From positions 4,960,001 through 5,024,000 of the forward strand of contig NC_083528.1 in assembly GCF_032362555.1 (NCBI RefSeq): DNA of 64,000 bases, given 5' to 3'. Of this stretch, positions 35,292-48,109 are shown piece after piece. The notes under the pieces were generated by a model, which saw nothing but the letters and a program-made list of their open reading frames with translations, made no database searches and was not told where the DNA came from. The stretch is from Amyelois transitella. Taxonomy: Eukaryota > Arthropoda > Insecta > Lepidoptera > Pyralidae. Within the stretch, counting starts at the first letter, position 1, and each line of letters begins with the position of its first letter. The position numbers were made by a program, and so were the translations under genes.

Positions 35292-38200
35292 GTTTCGGCG
35301 GACGAGACCAGGTCCGCACGAATCTTCACTGTAGTTCTGAAACAAATGAAACGTTACGTTAGTTACACAAAAACACGCAAACTGTTGCACTTGTCTAAAT
35401 AATGTCGCGATTACAAAACAGATGGTTGCAAAAATGGCTGTCGCAACATCCCGCGCTGCAACTTGCACGTGGATCACTGTGTTGCCACACTTGCCGCTTT
35501 TTACTCCCTTCATGTTAGCAAACTCATTAATAAACTGCATTTCTTAACCTTTCGAGCCTACAACCGATGAAGGTTACACCGGATTTCTTCCGTTTCAAAA
35601 CTCACTTCCTGGGTATTAGGTAAGTTCGTGCATCGTTCATTAATAATTGACTGCTAATCGCGAATGTTTTCAAATAATAAACTGACCTCTTTTTAATTGG
35701 TTCTCAGCTGAAATTGCAAGAGAGCTGCTTGCATGTCAGGGCTGTAATTATTACCTAAATATTATGCTTTCGTAAGGCGGTCACGTTGGATCGAACGTGG
35801 TTGACGACACAGATGGATAATTCAGCAATATTGCTTTATTTCGATAAATCTCATCGATTGATCAAATTGGAGTCATTCACCTCCTTACGCAACGCGCCCT
35901 CGAGTCGAATGCGCGTGCGATATCGATTTGTATAAGTGACCATCTGACTTCAGTTTTCGTTATGCTCGACAATGTTAAACAACCACAGGATGTGTAAAAA
36001 AATTGCACCAAAAACGTAATGTTATCAACGTTTTATTATCCAAGAAAAAACAATAGAAGAATCACTGATAAAGCCGCCATTGTATTGGCTATAAACGATG
36101 CTTTTTTCGAATTTTAAAACAATGTTGTTGGTACGAACTAGTGCAAAGAAAAGAATTGGCGATCACGTTCCTCCACACGCGGACATCGCACACGCTGGCA
36201 ACGTGAGAGTTCTTTCTAAATTTCAAATCTATTTTCCAAAAGCTAAATTTTATTTGTACCACAACATCGCTAACGTGCTCATTTGAATTATTCTATTCAG
36301 ATATTATTCCAAATTCAAACTGATATGAAATTCAAAAGGATCATTATTTACGTCGTGATGTTTTAAATAGGCCGATTTTACTGAAAAATTTACATAATTA
36401 TTTCCTATTTCGGTTTAATAGCTTTGTAGGATGAAGCAAAGACTCATTGATATCGGGTCGATCCGTTCTACGACATCGGTGTCAGTGGGTCACCCCAGAT
36501 GCGCGCGCGCACCCGTTACGCCGACTAACTGTTCAAATAATCACGACTTTAATTGGCATCCATTGTTGAACTTCAAAATGTCATGTTTTATACTCAATTA
36601 AAATTCCTACAGCTCAGACTAGTCATAAAATTTGCGGTAATAGTCATAAACTAACTAACGAAGAACTAAAGATATGCGTTCCCTTATCTATTACAAAAAT
36701 TTCGTACAGTTATATTAGTTGTAACTTTTTTTTATCGTTACGCCCACTCGTAACAGTATTTGGGGCGGTTGATTATGGTAATGATTTTCCATCTAACTGT
36801 TTCATTAGACTGCAATGACGTCATTCATTTAGCTATTCGAACACTTGACGTAATTATCTGTACATTGTTAATGTCACGACGTTCTGTGTAAATACTCGTA
36901 TTTTAATTAATATCACGTATTTTCTTATTATAATTAAAATAAAATTCTCATAAGAGATTTCTTTTTTCGATTACCAAATCTTTTCTTTTTGATTATCATT
37001 ATTATTTCTCATTAGGTTTAAATAAAAATAAAAATAACATCAATTAATATCAAGTTTTTAGTATCAACTTTGTTTACCTAAAAATCTTATTACCAAAGCC
37101 AGAACAAGAAACTGATTTAAAAATTGGAGTATAATACTTTTCACTGAAAGCGATATATCATAGACGCTATGATAAAAAAAAAATAACTTTATTTTTAATT
37201 ACCATAGACCGCGTTCGGAGTTGATTGGATAAAAACTGTGCCTCTCCGTTATCGACCGGCAACGGCAACGGTTGCCGGTTCCAGTTATCAACTGTATTTT
37301 TATTATTAATGCTAATATATACTGGATTTCGACTTTCAATCAACTGATAATATATTAGCTTATCGATAAAACCGTGTGTACATGATTAATTTTTACTTTA
37401 GAAGGTCTTTATTTTAATAAATTATTTTTCCACTTGTTGGTATAAGCTTTCGATCACAAACAACATTCTGCAATAATTTTTTTTCATCTTGATAGATTCA
37501 ATTTTGACGTGAAAAATTATTAAGGTCAAATTATTTTAAAGAAACATTAAAAAACTATATTGTTAAGCACTGGCCAGGTGCATTCAAACTTAAAAATCGA
37601 ATTTGGAATTTTACAAAACTAACACAGGTTCCCAAACTGACGTCGCCCGCCGCCGTGTCGTGACCGATCAAACAAGTGCAGTCTAACGGCAACAGATTTT
37701 GACAATCGACAGTTACAAGGTACTTTTACTAACGGTTACCACTGTACGGTACCCGGCTCTGTGCTCATCGCCTAAACTTGTAATACTGTTATGAAACTGC
37801 TATTAGAGTTTCGTCACTTGTTTTAGCGGTTAAAAATCGTATTATTTGGTCCATTTTCAAGGCTGCATTGGGAAACGTGTAATGGATTAGTACGCTTGTT
37901 CTGCCTAGTCGCTAGTGTAAAATTGATTTGTTTAATCGATGTAATGTGTTTGGCAAGACCACAAATATCGTTTGATGTAGTAATATGAATAACGAAATCT
38001 TAATCTAATTAAATTTTTAATATTTAAGTTACGAGGATATTTTTTATCAAATGATTTTATAAACAAAACTCATTGTTGACTTGAACTTGACTTTACAAAA
38101 CTTCTATGTCTCGTGATGTGAGTTTTTGTCGCAATTAAATTAAACATTTATCATAATCGTGCTGCACATTACCAATGCGTTGACACGTGAATAAAACTAA

Positions 38201-38609
38201 GGTCGTGTAATGCACGTGTCTTTTATAAATGGATACCAATTGGTCTACATTGTAAGAAACCTAATGATTAAAAAAAACAACGTGACATTTGACACGAATA
38301 CATCGCGTTCCGCGAGTATGATTCTTATCTTATCTTTTTAAACAGTCTTTCGTCGCTGAGTCACCGAGCGAAGTATCAAATATTTCGTAAATATTGATAA
38401 CATAAGGACATTTTAATTACACAACCGATCAAGTTTATGAACATCGCGATTTGCGCAACAAGGTATCAGTTCCGCGTCAGATAGATGCTACAGATGTAAG
38501 TGTTTCTATCCTAGTGTGACCTTATAGCGTGATAGTCCTGGTGCGGGAACACGTGCGGCGCCCGGCGGTGGTCACGCGGCGCTCGCCACGTGGCCGTACT
38601 TGAACTCAC
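35292..38609 (-). other. putative 5' UTR end and intron of vrille
   Basis: 35336-35292 is the inferred 5' UTR of the coding exon; the rest lies between acceptor 35337 and the donor CAAC|GTGAGT at 38609. It holds a consensus CRE TGACGTCA at 36816-36823, a GGGTCACCC motif near 36487 and Myb-like AACGG runs with a 9-bp inverted repeat near 37256-37280. No coding exon seen. Confidence 0.4.
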
Positions 38610-38672
38610 GTTGAGGCTTGCGCAACACACCGTCCGAAGCACGTTTGCTCTTCTCTGCACCGTTATATAAAC
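38540..38672 (-). promoter_or_regulatory. candidate proximal vrille promoter: TATA box and paired E-boxes
   Basis: On the minus strand TTTATATAA lies at 38672-38664; about 30 nt downstream would be the start, and a strong donor CAAC|GTGAGT follows with the last exon base at 38610, giving a ~30-35 nt non-coding first exon. CACGTG occurs at 38587-38592 (in GCCACGTGGC) and 38550-38555, 37 bp apart, and again at 38213-38218. The stretch is GC-rich against the surrounding AT-rich DNA. Assignment to vrille rests on strand and position. Confidence 0.45.
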
Positions 38673-38760
38673 AACAACGTGATCGCGGAACGTGAAAATT
38701 AATTGACAACGCCCCATTAATGCAACGCCCTTGACCGCCGGTCATTAATTACGCATTGAC

Positions 38761-41700
38761 TCTATTAATATAGGCAAACGCTAAATCCGTGTTTAACCTT
38801 TAACGAACTTGAACACAAAGGGGCGTTCGCTTCTCGGTAGGTATGATTAGGTCATACCGCTTCACCGTATAAAAATAAATATTTTTTTTGATTGTATAAT
38901 AATGTACACTTTGTTTTTGGAAACCTTATTGTAATTCCATTTTGATGCTATACTCGTACGAATGAATCACGTTTTGTTTCTACGAAAACGTGCAAGTACA
39001 CTAAAATGAAAACAATGTCACGCCACATACCTAAGAAGGCAGTAAATATTGAAACAAAGTATTTTGCTCTTGACCTTAGTTTAAATAATAATAGATAATG
39101 GCGGCCATCTTGGAAAAAGTAGAGAAAGTAGTACAGCAGTAACTTTCCACGCGCGCGCCGCCGTTTATTGCGCGGGAAAAGTAGGCCGACCGCCATCTTT
39201 GAATTGACATTTTACTGCCAATGGAATAGTGGCATTGGAAACTGTAATCATTTTAAAGTTCAAAATATAGTCCACAGAATCATGTAGTATTTAGATGTGC
39301 TATTTTATTCTGTCAATCAAAGTTGACATTTGTAGGTCGGCGCCAACTTGGTCATTGTCTATAGATTATGTCAAGATGTAATGTTTTGTAAACTTTTGTC
39401 GCGCCAGTTAATTGTTTTGTCTCCGCGCATTAGCGTATCCTTCCGTATGCTGTATTCGACCGAAGGTTTTGGCGTAAGGCCGTGCCATCTGGACATGTTT
39501 CAAACATTTTCCGTGAAGACCTGTGCATACTTGACCGATTTTTCGCACTCACGTCGCAAGCCCCAATTAACGGGGATCGGGTTATTTCGGGGCGGCCTCT
39601 ATCGGTCGGCGCGATAATGCTTTGGTGTCAAGGTTCCGTTTCATAACACCCCGGCGCTGAGAAATGTGTCAAGGCCTTCTCCTGTTCCCGGTCGGATGCA
39701 TCATAACAAATGCGACAGTATTGTCTTGCAACCCAGTTAAATCCGACCTTGGTCTATAATACCTGCTAATTGCTACAATATTAAGAAACACTTAACCTAT
39801 TTTACTGCGCCACATTCAACAAAATTAGCCGCTTATGCAACACAAGATGCGGTTCTAGGAAGCGTGTAAACACGTTAATGGTCCTATTTTTTTACATCAT
39901 TTACTTGGTTTTCGAGTAATCTATATAGGTATTTAGCGATATTTGTGACTCATCGGTAAGGCCAGTGGAAGGATGAGTGAATTTATCTATAACATTGTTT
40001 TTTATGACATGACTGACTGAATGACTTAGCATTCAACGTGTTAATCATAGGTAAGTTCTGTTTTGACCAGCAAATGTTACAAATGGTTGAGGACGCTGAA
40101 AGTTTGTTGAGCACTGTCCCACTTCTCTGCAATTGGTCCGGCGTCACATGCGCTAAGTAGGTTACAGTATGCGCGCGAGATAAAAAAAAATAGGTCAAGT
40201 TATCTTTGCCTGTCCTCGCGACGATGAAATTATCGCTGTATTGCGCGTAAAAAATATTACGTAACTACGCACACACGTACTCTTTGTACGTACACGGGAT
40301 TTTAATCCTAGCGAACATTTTTTATTGTTCTCTATTTGAATATGTAAAGAGATGACACATTTTCGTAAATAAGGTTAAGCTGATTTGATAACGCTAATTT
40401 GGGGCGCCTACTTAACAGATCATAAGGTTGCTAATTTGTGATTGAACATCATTCACGTGATTCATGTTGCGTGTATGATTCAGGGTCTTTTTAAGCAGAT
40501 CAGGATAAAGAGCTCAAGATCCATGATGCACGTATGCATGCGGTGTGACCTTTAACTTCAAACCTTCCGGTAAGCCTTGCGCTGCGGTTCCTGTATTACA
40601 TCATTGTACTTTAAATGCATTTTGTATTTTATCATTTATTTCTTCTCTTTGTTGACTGCCAATATTCAATGCGGAAATTTATTCAGACCTTGTACATTCC
40701 AGCATACCAACTAGTAGAAAGGGGCGTGGACTTTATATCTTTAATATAAACATTTCATGATATAAACATGACTTTGTTTATATTACTTTGACGTAGATAC
40801 TATGACTATCTCAAACTGAGAGCGGCCATGATATAAATTATGTGATAAGTTCAAGTTTTTTTTTATTTCAAAGAAATGATAATACTTAATTAGACTTTAT
40901 CAGCACGCTACCACTTTCTTCGAATTGCAACAAAAGAATTAGTTCTAAATTCTGTAATCTACAGTTTTATTATTTCGATATCAGTCCGCCCTAGAATAAT
41001 CTAGTTTGCCTACAAGTAGTTGCAGTGTATTGCGCAACCCACCCCGGGAACGTTGCGTCATATTGGAACTGACCTTTATACGATCGATCATATACGGACA
41101 GTGTTTACATGAACGTTGTACAGAACTACATATACAATAATTGCCTGCCGCGTCGCGACAACATACCTATTTATATTTTACTAACTTAATAAAATTATAA
41201 CAATATTTAATAATATCTAACAATATTGATTGTCTATTCCAATTTTGAAATCTTTAAGTTTCGTTTACAACGAAAAATAAGAATTTTACAAACTGGTATA
41301 TGAAATGCGTAATAACATTTGGAAGCAGACGATGAAAATATTATTCCTTTGGGTGAGCTGCCAGCATGACGTCATATTGTTCTTATGAAGTGTCTAGCGC
41401 CATTAAAACAAAAACATTGCCAATGTCATGCAAAAGCACATGTAGCATACAAAGTAAACAAAGAGATAACAATGTAATGAAATTAATAGTTATGGAAATA
41501 ATATCTTGTGTACATGAGGAATATATCATTGAATGGCTATCATTTTATCGAACTTATTTCAATAAAGGAACTATTGTCTTGATATCTTGTAGGCGCAAGA
41601 ATCACTTAATTTAAATAATGCCGAAGAGAATTTGGCAACAACATTAACAAAAGAGAATGAGTCTACAAAAAATAGCATTGTTAAGAAATCTGTGTAAAAC

Positions 41701-43057
41701 AATGAAAAAGTAGTTTATAGATCAAGGTAAATTAAACTTTATTCCGATGATGAAACTGAAAATACGTTTCGGGAAATCCACGAAAATTTTGGCACCTACC
41801 CGAAGTGATCAATCATGGTGTGTATAAAGAAGCAAAAAGTTGTGTCTAGTTTCCTTACATCCGCGGGCGAATGCACGCCGGATCGGAACCTTGAACCAGT
41901 TGTGTAAGCAGCTCACAATGGCTTACGACAGCGCCGCCGTGCCAGGCGCACTGCTTACGACACCATACTACAATTGCAATACACTAATTATCCGTTCAAA
42001 ATTCGTATTTAGAATCGTAGTCATTAAAGTTGAATTTTTTTAAATATATAAAACGTACAATTATAAAATTAAATACGTATTTATAGAATAAATTTGGAAT
42101 AAAAATATCAGTCAAACAAAATTTAAGTTAAATTTGAGCTACAGATTAACAAAAGCTGTCTTTGTAACCCAATGAGACTTCATGTTATAATTAATTACAA
42201 AACGAAGTATTTAATGTCCAGTATAATACCAAATTTCCACCAGTACTTAAAAAGGGACAACATATAGGTACCTCTTTAATAAAAAAACAACATTTTACCT
42301 ATCTCATTACTTGATATAGATTTATTAATACATAATCGCATTAATAAAATCTAACTTTTATATCGTTAAACTTTTCAGATAACTTTTATTTTTAGAACAG
42401 ATAAGTTTAAAATTTTATTAGCGTTTAATCTGAAACACCATGTTATTTTATCGGTAACGACTGTCTGTCTCGCCATGACAAAAGGTTGTGATAACTTCGT
42501 CATATCTGATACGTTGGATAAAAAGTGTATACATTATGTTAAATTTCCTAAAACATTTGGCATCAAAATTTGATTGGAAATAATAACGTTGTTTGGGATT
42601 TACGGTAAATATGCGCAAAAACCGAGGAAGTAGAAACGCAAACAAGAGATTGTAAACAAGGAAATATACCAACGCTTATCATCGAAAACGCGGATAGACG
42701 TAAAATTTTTGGCACCCGTCACCGCGAGAACACAGTTTGAGAGTCATTGACTTCTAGGAATATTTAGTCATTCCATTTTTAAATGTGTATGGTAATTTAA
42801 ATTTTAATTGTGCAATACGAGATATTTTTTAAATATTGATTTTCTGTAATTCTGTTTTTGTAACCAATAAATAAAACTAATCAAAATAATTATTTCAAAA
42901 GTTAGGGTAAATTGTTTTTGTTGAATGGCTGGTTAATCATTTTTGAACCATCTGTTTTCTTGCAACCAAAATCTCATTTTTTAAACTTTTATTTTTTTAA
43001 TTTTTAAATAAGGATAGAAGGGATTTAATAATGAAAGATTAGAAAAATAATACTTAC
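38761..43057. other. non-coding, upstream or intronic to vrille
   Basis: No coding exon or SINE-A copy seen. It contains a YY1/PHO-like island (39097-39199), a GC-richer patch about 39340-39700, a D-box ATTACGTAAC at 40256-40265 and an E-box at 40454-40459. Confidence 0.4.
40256..40265. promoter_or_regulatory. D-box (VRI/E4BP4 consensus) ATTACGTAAC
   Basis: Exact match to RTTAYGTAAY. A CACGTG lies about 190 bp to the right at 40454. Single matches are expected by chance every few tens of kb, so function is unproven. Confidence 0.35.
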
Positions 43058-43434
43058 AAAAATATTTGCGGTATTCACGTACTCCTTTTTCGGAATTATC
43101 CAAATTGGGGGTACAATGTCATAATTCACATAAAACAGCGATGCACAAACGTCTGATTTGGTCACAGTACTTTAAAAAAAAATGTAAAAATATCACTCCC
43201 ACTTCACGTCCTGAATTTCACAAACACAATGTTGTTATGACGAAATATCCAATGCGTCGAACTCTTGAGAGTTGAACACGTCTGCACTGAACGGCGTCTA
43301 GAGCTGGACTGAATTTTGTAGAGGGGTCGAACTGCCTGCGGCCTGCAATACTCACACCACGGCGATTGTTTGCTAGTGCGCGTGAGTCTTAAGTGTGTGA
43401 GTGTGGTGCGCGTGTGTGCGTATATTTACGTAAC
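43058..43434 (-). promoter_or_regulatory. candidate distal vrille promoter and first exon: Inr, DPE, D-box
   Basis: On the minus strand an initiator TCAGTC has its A at 43310, and AGACGT, a perfect DPE, sits at +28 to +33 (43283-43278). A D-box TTACGTAA lies about 120 bp upstream (43426-43433). A strong donor GTAAGTA follows with the last exon base at 43058, giving a 253-nt leader that contains short upstream ORFs but no long frame. It could splice to the acceptor at 35337. Direct sequence match for the core elements; linkage to vrille is inference. Confidence 0.45.
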
Positions 43435-43734
43435 TGCGAGTCTGTGTAATCACTACAGAGGCGGTGTATTGACTATTGACTCAATTTGTAGTGTCCGATT
43501 TTTAGCTACTTTTATTTATTGAGTCATGTGTTTTTGTCGCGTTTTGTTTCTACGAATTCTTAAGCTGATTATATTGATAACGTTCGGGGCAATCATGGCG
43601 TAATAATTATAATGTTATTTTCGGCTTTACGTAGGTACGTTGGTGTTTTGGAATTACCATTTTTATCAGCCAATGGCGTGGAACAAATGAATTATTGGAA
43701 TTAATAAGCAATTGATGTACAATTTTTATTTTGT

Positions 43735-43800
43735 CTCATTTTATTGACGGACTCTGTGGCGCAGTTGTTACGTTCCCTCCTTTTAACTACAAGCATAGAA
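43735..43800 (+). mobile_element. tRNA-like SINE head fragment (SINE-B type)
   Basis: GGACTCTGTGGCGCAGTTGTTACG resembles the head of the SINE-B element at 49100. The B box is not recognisable. Confidence 0.3.
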
Positions 43801-44097
43801 GTACTTTTCCGGTAAGATGGGAAATGATGTTTTCTATTTGATCAGAATCTTGTACCTATTTTATTTGCTATCGTATTTACTATGCAATTAAATATAAGTA
43901 TAAAATGTTGGAGTTGTTATTCGATTTTTCATTTTATAGAGCTGTTCGTATTTCGACATTTATATATTTTGCCGTATTTTGACAGCATGTAATTGTATAA
44001 AATTTTGCACTTATGTATTAGGAAATATACATTTATAGAAATGGTTTTTCAATTTATCAAAGTACATAATCTTACTACTATTAGGATCCATAACAAA

Positions 44098-44357
44098 TGT
44101 GCCGTGTGGTTCCTGGCACCAATAAAAAAGAATAGGACCACTCCGTCTCATTCCCATGGATGTCGTAAAAGGCGACTAAGGGATAGTCTTATAAACTTGG
44201 GGTTCTTCTTTTAGGCGACAGGCTAGCAACTTGTCTCTATTTAAATCTCAATTCTATCATTAAGCCAAACAGCTGAACGTGGCCTATCATTCTTTTCAAG
44301 ATTATTGTTGGCTCTGTCTACCCCGCGCGGGCTAAAGACGTGACTATATGTATGTAA
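44098..44357 (+). mobile_element. SINE-A, full length, 12-bp TSD
   Basis: Complete from GTGCCGTGTGG to GACTATATGTATGTA. Flanks ATCCATAACAAA (44086-44097) and ATCCGTAACAAA (44358-44369) are a target-site duplication with one mismatch. Confidence 0.92.
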
Positions 44358-44438
44358 ATCCGTAACAAAATATTTTACCCGCGAGCGTGTGAATTTTGAT
44401 TGAAATCGTATTACTTAAGTATAATTATTATTATTTTA

Positions 44439-44532
44439 TCATAAGGCCGAGCAGCTGAGCGCGGCCTGTTAGTCTTTTGGTGACTGTTGGCTCTGTTAAC
44501 CTCGCACGGGATATAGACGAGTTTATATGTTA
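44439..44532 (+). mobile_element. SINE-A 3' fragment
   Basis: TCATAAGGCCGAGCAGCTGA to GGGATATAGACGAG, diverged. Confidence 0.7.
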
Positions 44533-44734
44533 TATTATATCACTTAAGTAAAAAGATAGAAAACATACTTATAAGAGGTTAAATAAAATACTATCTATTA
44601 TAGTGTGAATGAAAAAGAATGAACAACGAACAAAGAAAGGCTACGGCGTAGAGCCGTAGACTCGTAGCCCGTCTACGGTCTGCTACGAAATAACTCTCAC
44701 CATAATTTTTTTGATACATAAAATTTTATTCTCT

Positions 44735-44937
44735 TCTTTCCCATGGATGTCGTTAAAGGCGACTTAGAGATAGGCTGATAAACTTGAGATTTTTTTAGGC
44801 GATGGGCTAACAACCTGTCACTATTTGAATCTCAATTCTATCATTGAGCCAAACAGCTGAACGTGGCCTATCAGTCTTTCAAAACAGTTGGCTCTGTCTA
44901 CTCCGCAAGGGATATAGACGTGACTATATATATATTT
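44735..44937 (+). mobile_element. SINE-A, 5' truncated
   Basis: From TTCCCATGGATGTCGTTAAA to GGGATATAGACGTGACTATA, with a (TA)n tail. Its upstream side is a CTACG-rich patch. Confidence 0.85.
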
Positions 44938-44974
44938 TTAATTTTTTATAGCCATACTAATAATCATCTAAAGA

Positions 44975-45070
44975 TGAAAATATTTTTGTTTGTAACTAAT
45001 TTATTCAAACTTCTTGACCGATTTTGGTCAAAATTTGGCAAAAGAGATTTGAACTTAATCTGGAAATTAC
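44975..45070 (+). mobile_element. possible Helitron-like fragment
   Basis: TTTTTGTTTGTAACTAATTTATTC and CTTGACCGATTTTGGTCAAA have the style of the element at 31110. Weak. Confidence 0.25.
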
Positions 45071-45102
45071 CACCGAATTCTAAATTGGTATAGGCGCTAA
45101 AT

Positions 45103-45173
45103 AAAAAAAATAAATCTAAGTACATATCATGTTTTGTATGGTTACATAAGACACCTCGCAATGTAAACGCTCA
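45103..45173. repeat. direct repeat, copy 1
   Basis: About 70 bp (TAAATCTAAGTACATATCATG ... AATGTAAACGCTCAC) repeated at 45801-45896. Confidence 0.9.
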
Positions 45174-45800
45174 CGTGAATGAAAAAATGTAGGTGCAAAG
45201 CCAAGGCCGGCCGATTTTCATACATTTTCATACAAAATGTATTATGTATGTATTTATGAAATATCGGATTGGCTGGATGTAGGATATAGAACATTCTAGA
45301 GCAAATTTATGAAATAATACGTAGATGATATAAACTTTAGAACTCCCACAAGTATTTAAACATAATCAGACACTCAAAAACGGGGAGGACAGAGCCGATT
45401 GAACGATGGAATTAATATTCTTAGCAATTCATACACGCGACAAATATGCAATTAACAGTCATTCATGTCACTCATACCTATTTTTAGGTATATTATTCAC
45501 CTAACGAATCGGAAATTAACCCTGTGTTTTTAAACTTTTAACATTTCACGGCAACTGACAACTAAATTCCAAGGTGTTTAAAAATAAAAAAATCCCATAA
45601 TGAATACAAAGAAGGAAAAGAAAAAGAGTACGAATGCAAAACTGCTGGATTGAGTTTTAAAAATAAGCTGGCTTGATCTATGTTTTTAGCTTTACTAGTC
45701 CAATACGGAATTTAAAAAACGAAATTTCCGACTTTAAATTTCCTGAAAATTAGGGAAATCCTTATTAATTAAAACTTTGGTATTCCTTGTACCTATATTG

Positions 45801-45896
45801 AAAAAAATAAATCTAAGTACATATCATGTTTTGTATGGTCATATCATGTTTAACCATTTTATGGTTACATAAGACACCTAGCAATGTAAACACTCA
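45801..45896. repeat. direct repeat, copy 2, with 26-nt insertion and TSD-like flanks
   Basis: The same sequence as 45103-45173 but with 26 extra nt in the middle. It is bordered on both sides by TCCTTGTACNTATTGA-type sequence (about 45784-45800 and 45898-45914). Confidence 0.8.
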
Positions 45897-46654
45897 CTCC
45901 TTGTACATTATTGAACAACAAAAAACTTCTAATAGAATTAGAACTTACAATTTTTATTTTCCATAGATAAAGTGGCAACAGCTGTTTTCTTAATTTGCCT
46001 GAAATGACATAAATAGAGTTAAATTCCTAAATTAAAAAAAAATATATTTTTTGGGCCCCTTGGTAGGGTCCCATCACGCAGGCAGCAAGTTGTAAGTAGT
46101 AATAAAAAAGATATAGAAGCCATGAACTAATCAAAAAAAATGTTTTATAATGTCGTAGGAGTGGTGGGCTTTCCCATAATATTCCTTTCCTTGTAGTGAC
46201 GTCTTTAACGTCATTCTTCGAAAACAACATTAGGAATTTTACTCGGTTAATTTATTGTGACTGAACTTAGTCATGTAAGATCAGTGTTGACATTGCGATT
46301 GTTATGCAAAAGATTCGTATGACGATATGTAAGAGATTTTTTCTTACATTCAATGTTTTTTCTTTTGTTCAAGTATGTGTCTTCCGACAATTACCGTAAG
46401 GTTTTACTTATTTATGATGTTATATTTTCTATTTTATAAAACAGAACTCAAAAATTGATTTGTGCAATTGTTTTAGTCTTATCGTGACTTTAATGCTCGA
46501 TTTTATGCTCTGTTTACTCTGTAACCGATGATGACGTGACGTATGTATGTAATTGGTTCAAAATTAAGTTCAAAAATTCGTGTAAAATGTTTATGGACAA
46601 ATTGTAATATTTATTAGAAATTATAGAAATTGTAGTATTATTATCTACGAGTAC

Positions 46655-46815
46655 TTCTCTTTTTCATCCTGGCAAATAGTCCTGGTTAAATACTCATCTC
46701 AGGACAGAAGCCTGGGTTGCCCCTTAAGGATCGACGAAGCCTGATTAACGAAGCCAGAAAAAGAAGCAAGATTTGAACCTGTGCACAAGCTTTTTATGAC
46801 ATCTTAACCACTCTG
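46655..46815 (-). mobile_element. SINE-C (tRNA-derived) copy
   Basis: Begins CATCCTGGC, contains CTCAGGACAGAAGCCTGGGTTG and CGACGAAGCCTGATT, and carries an inverted B box (GATTTGAACCTGTG) near 46772. Confidence 0.45.
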
Positions 46816-47157
46816 CTCACGAGACCATATATGGATATTGTGGCGAAATCTTTATCAACTGAAGTGTCACATTATTTTTAGCCCACGTGGTTGAAATAGA
46901 CATTCTTCCATACCATCCATTTTATCGCATTCTTTGCTCTATATGAGTAACCTTCAGATAGTAATATATTATTATATATAGTCTGTCTATATATCATGTT
47001 ATACAAGCAATCGCGAATATTACGCGATAAATAAAAGATCTGATTTAAACAACTTTGTACTTTGAGACGTACTTTTTTTAATGGAAACTTTTATTATTAT
47101 GTCACTTCTTTTTTATTTACAAATCTGTTGATAAATATTTTCTTTTAACAATTATTT

Positions 47158-47402
47158 ATTCCTTCTTCTTCCTCTTAGTTACATCCTCACCACTCTGGAG
47201 GGGAGCCTAGGGTATGCTTCTATTTGATTTTTCTTGCTATTGCGTATGTTCGTTTACACGAAGCGACTCCCATTTGACCTCCGCCATCTTTGCAGGAGAT
47301 CCTGTCTCGTACATAACTTGGAAAAAAGTGGTTGGTACATGACCGAGGTGGGATTTGAACCTGTGCCATCGTGCGCATCGCGCATTTTAACCGATTGCCT
47401 TA
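47158..47402 (-). mobile_element. SINE-C (tRNA-derived) copy
   Basis: CTTCTTCTTCCTCTTAGTTAC, CACCACTCTGGAGGGGAGCC, CACGAAGCGACTCCC, TTTGCAGGAGATCCTG and an inverted B box GGGATTTGAACCTGTGCC. It matches 59580-59765. Confidence 0.55.
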
Positions 47403-48109
47403 TCGATGTTCTCTCTCTATTTATTCCTCTTTTTTATTTTCAAAGGTATATCTTTTAACTTGCAAAATCATTTCGCATAGATACTCTTGACTTGACACCA
47501 GGACTGCCCCGCTATGATTAAGGTATGTTTGTCTAAGTCCAGGATTGGTCTCACACATTGGCCTCAATAAAATGTGTACCAAAATTAGGTTACTATGGTT
47601 ATCAATAGGTATGCGCGTGATGCTTTAATGATTTAAATTAATTTGACGCACGTGACATTAGATTGTTGGTAGCAAGTTTTAAAATTGATTAACTTCTGCA
47701 TTTGGGTTCACTTGTTGTGTCATATGAGTGTCAATGTCATTGTCAAGAGAGTGTAACGGACATACAATAAATCAGTTTGTCATGGCGTCATCATGAGACC
47801 GAAGCTTGAATTTGTTTTATTTCTTAAATTCCCATATGTAACACTTGTCCCTTTATAAAAAAACCGTATTCCATGTCAAACATGCCGTGTGAAGATTTTG
47901 TTTTTTACAGCAGACCATAATACTATTATTTAGAGCTAGATTATTTTTGCATTATAAGCATTTTGGTTTTAAAAATTCAAAATTATTATATCAATGCAAA
48001 GTTCATAATTACTCAATGTGAAAAATTGTTTTCGTAGAGTTACGGGCTAGTTGCATTCAACAGTTTTAGAAAGACTGCAAGGTATTCAGTTGCATCGCTT
48101 GATGTTAGA

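Noticed and set aside
34487..35402. Several plus- and minus-strand ORFs overlapping vrille
   Set aside because: Shadows of the GC-rich vrille exon; only the bZIP frame makes sense.
35292..35540. In-frame N-terminal extension of vrille to an upstream ATG at 35540
   Set aside because: A good acceptor lies at 35337 and the upstream peptide is non-conserved in style; it is read as intron.
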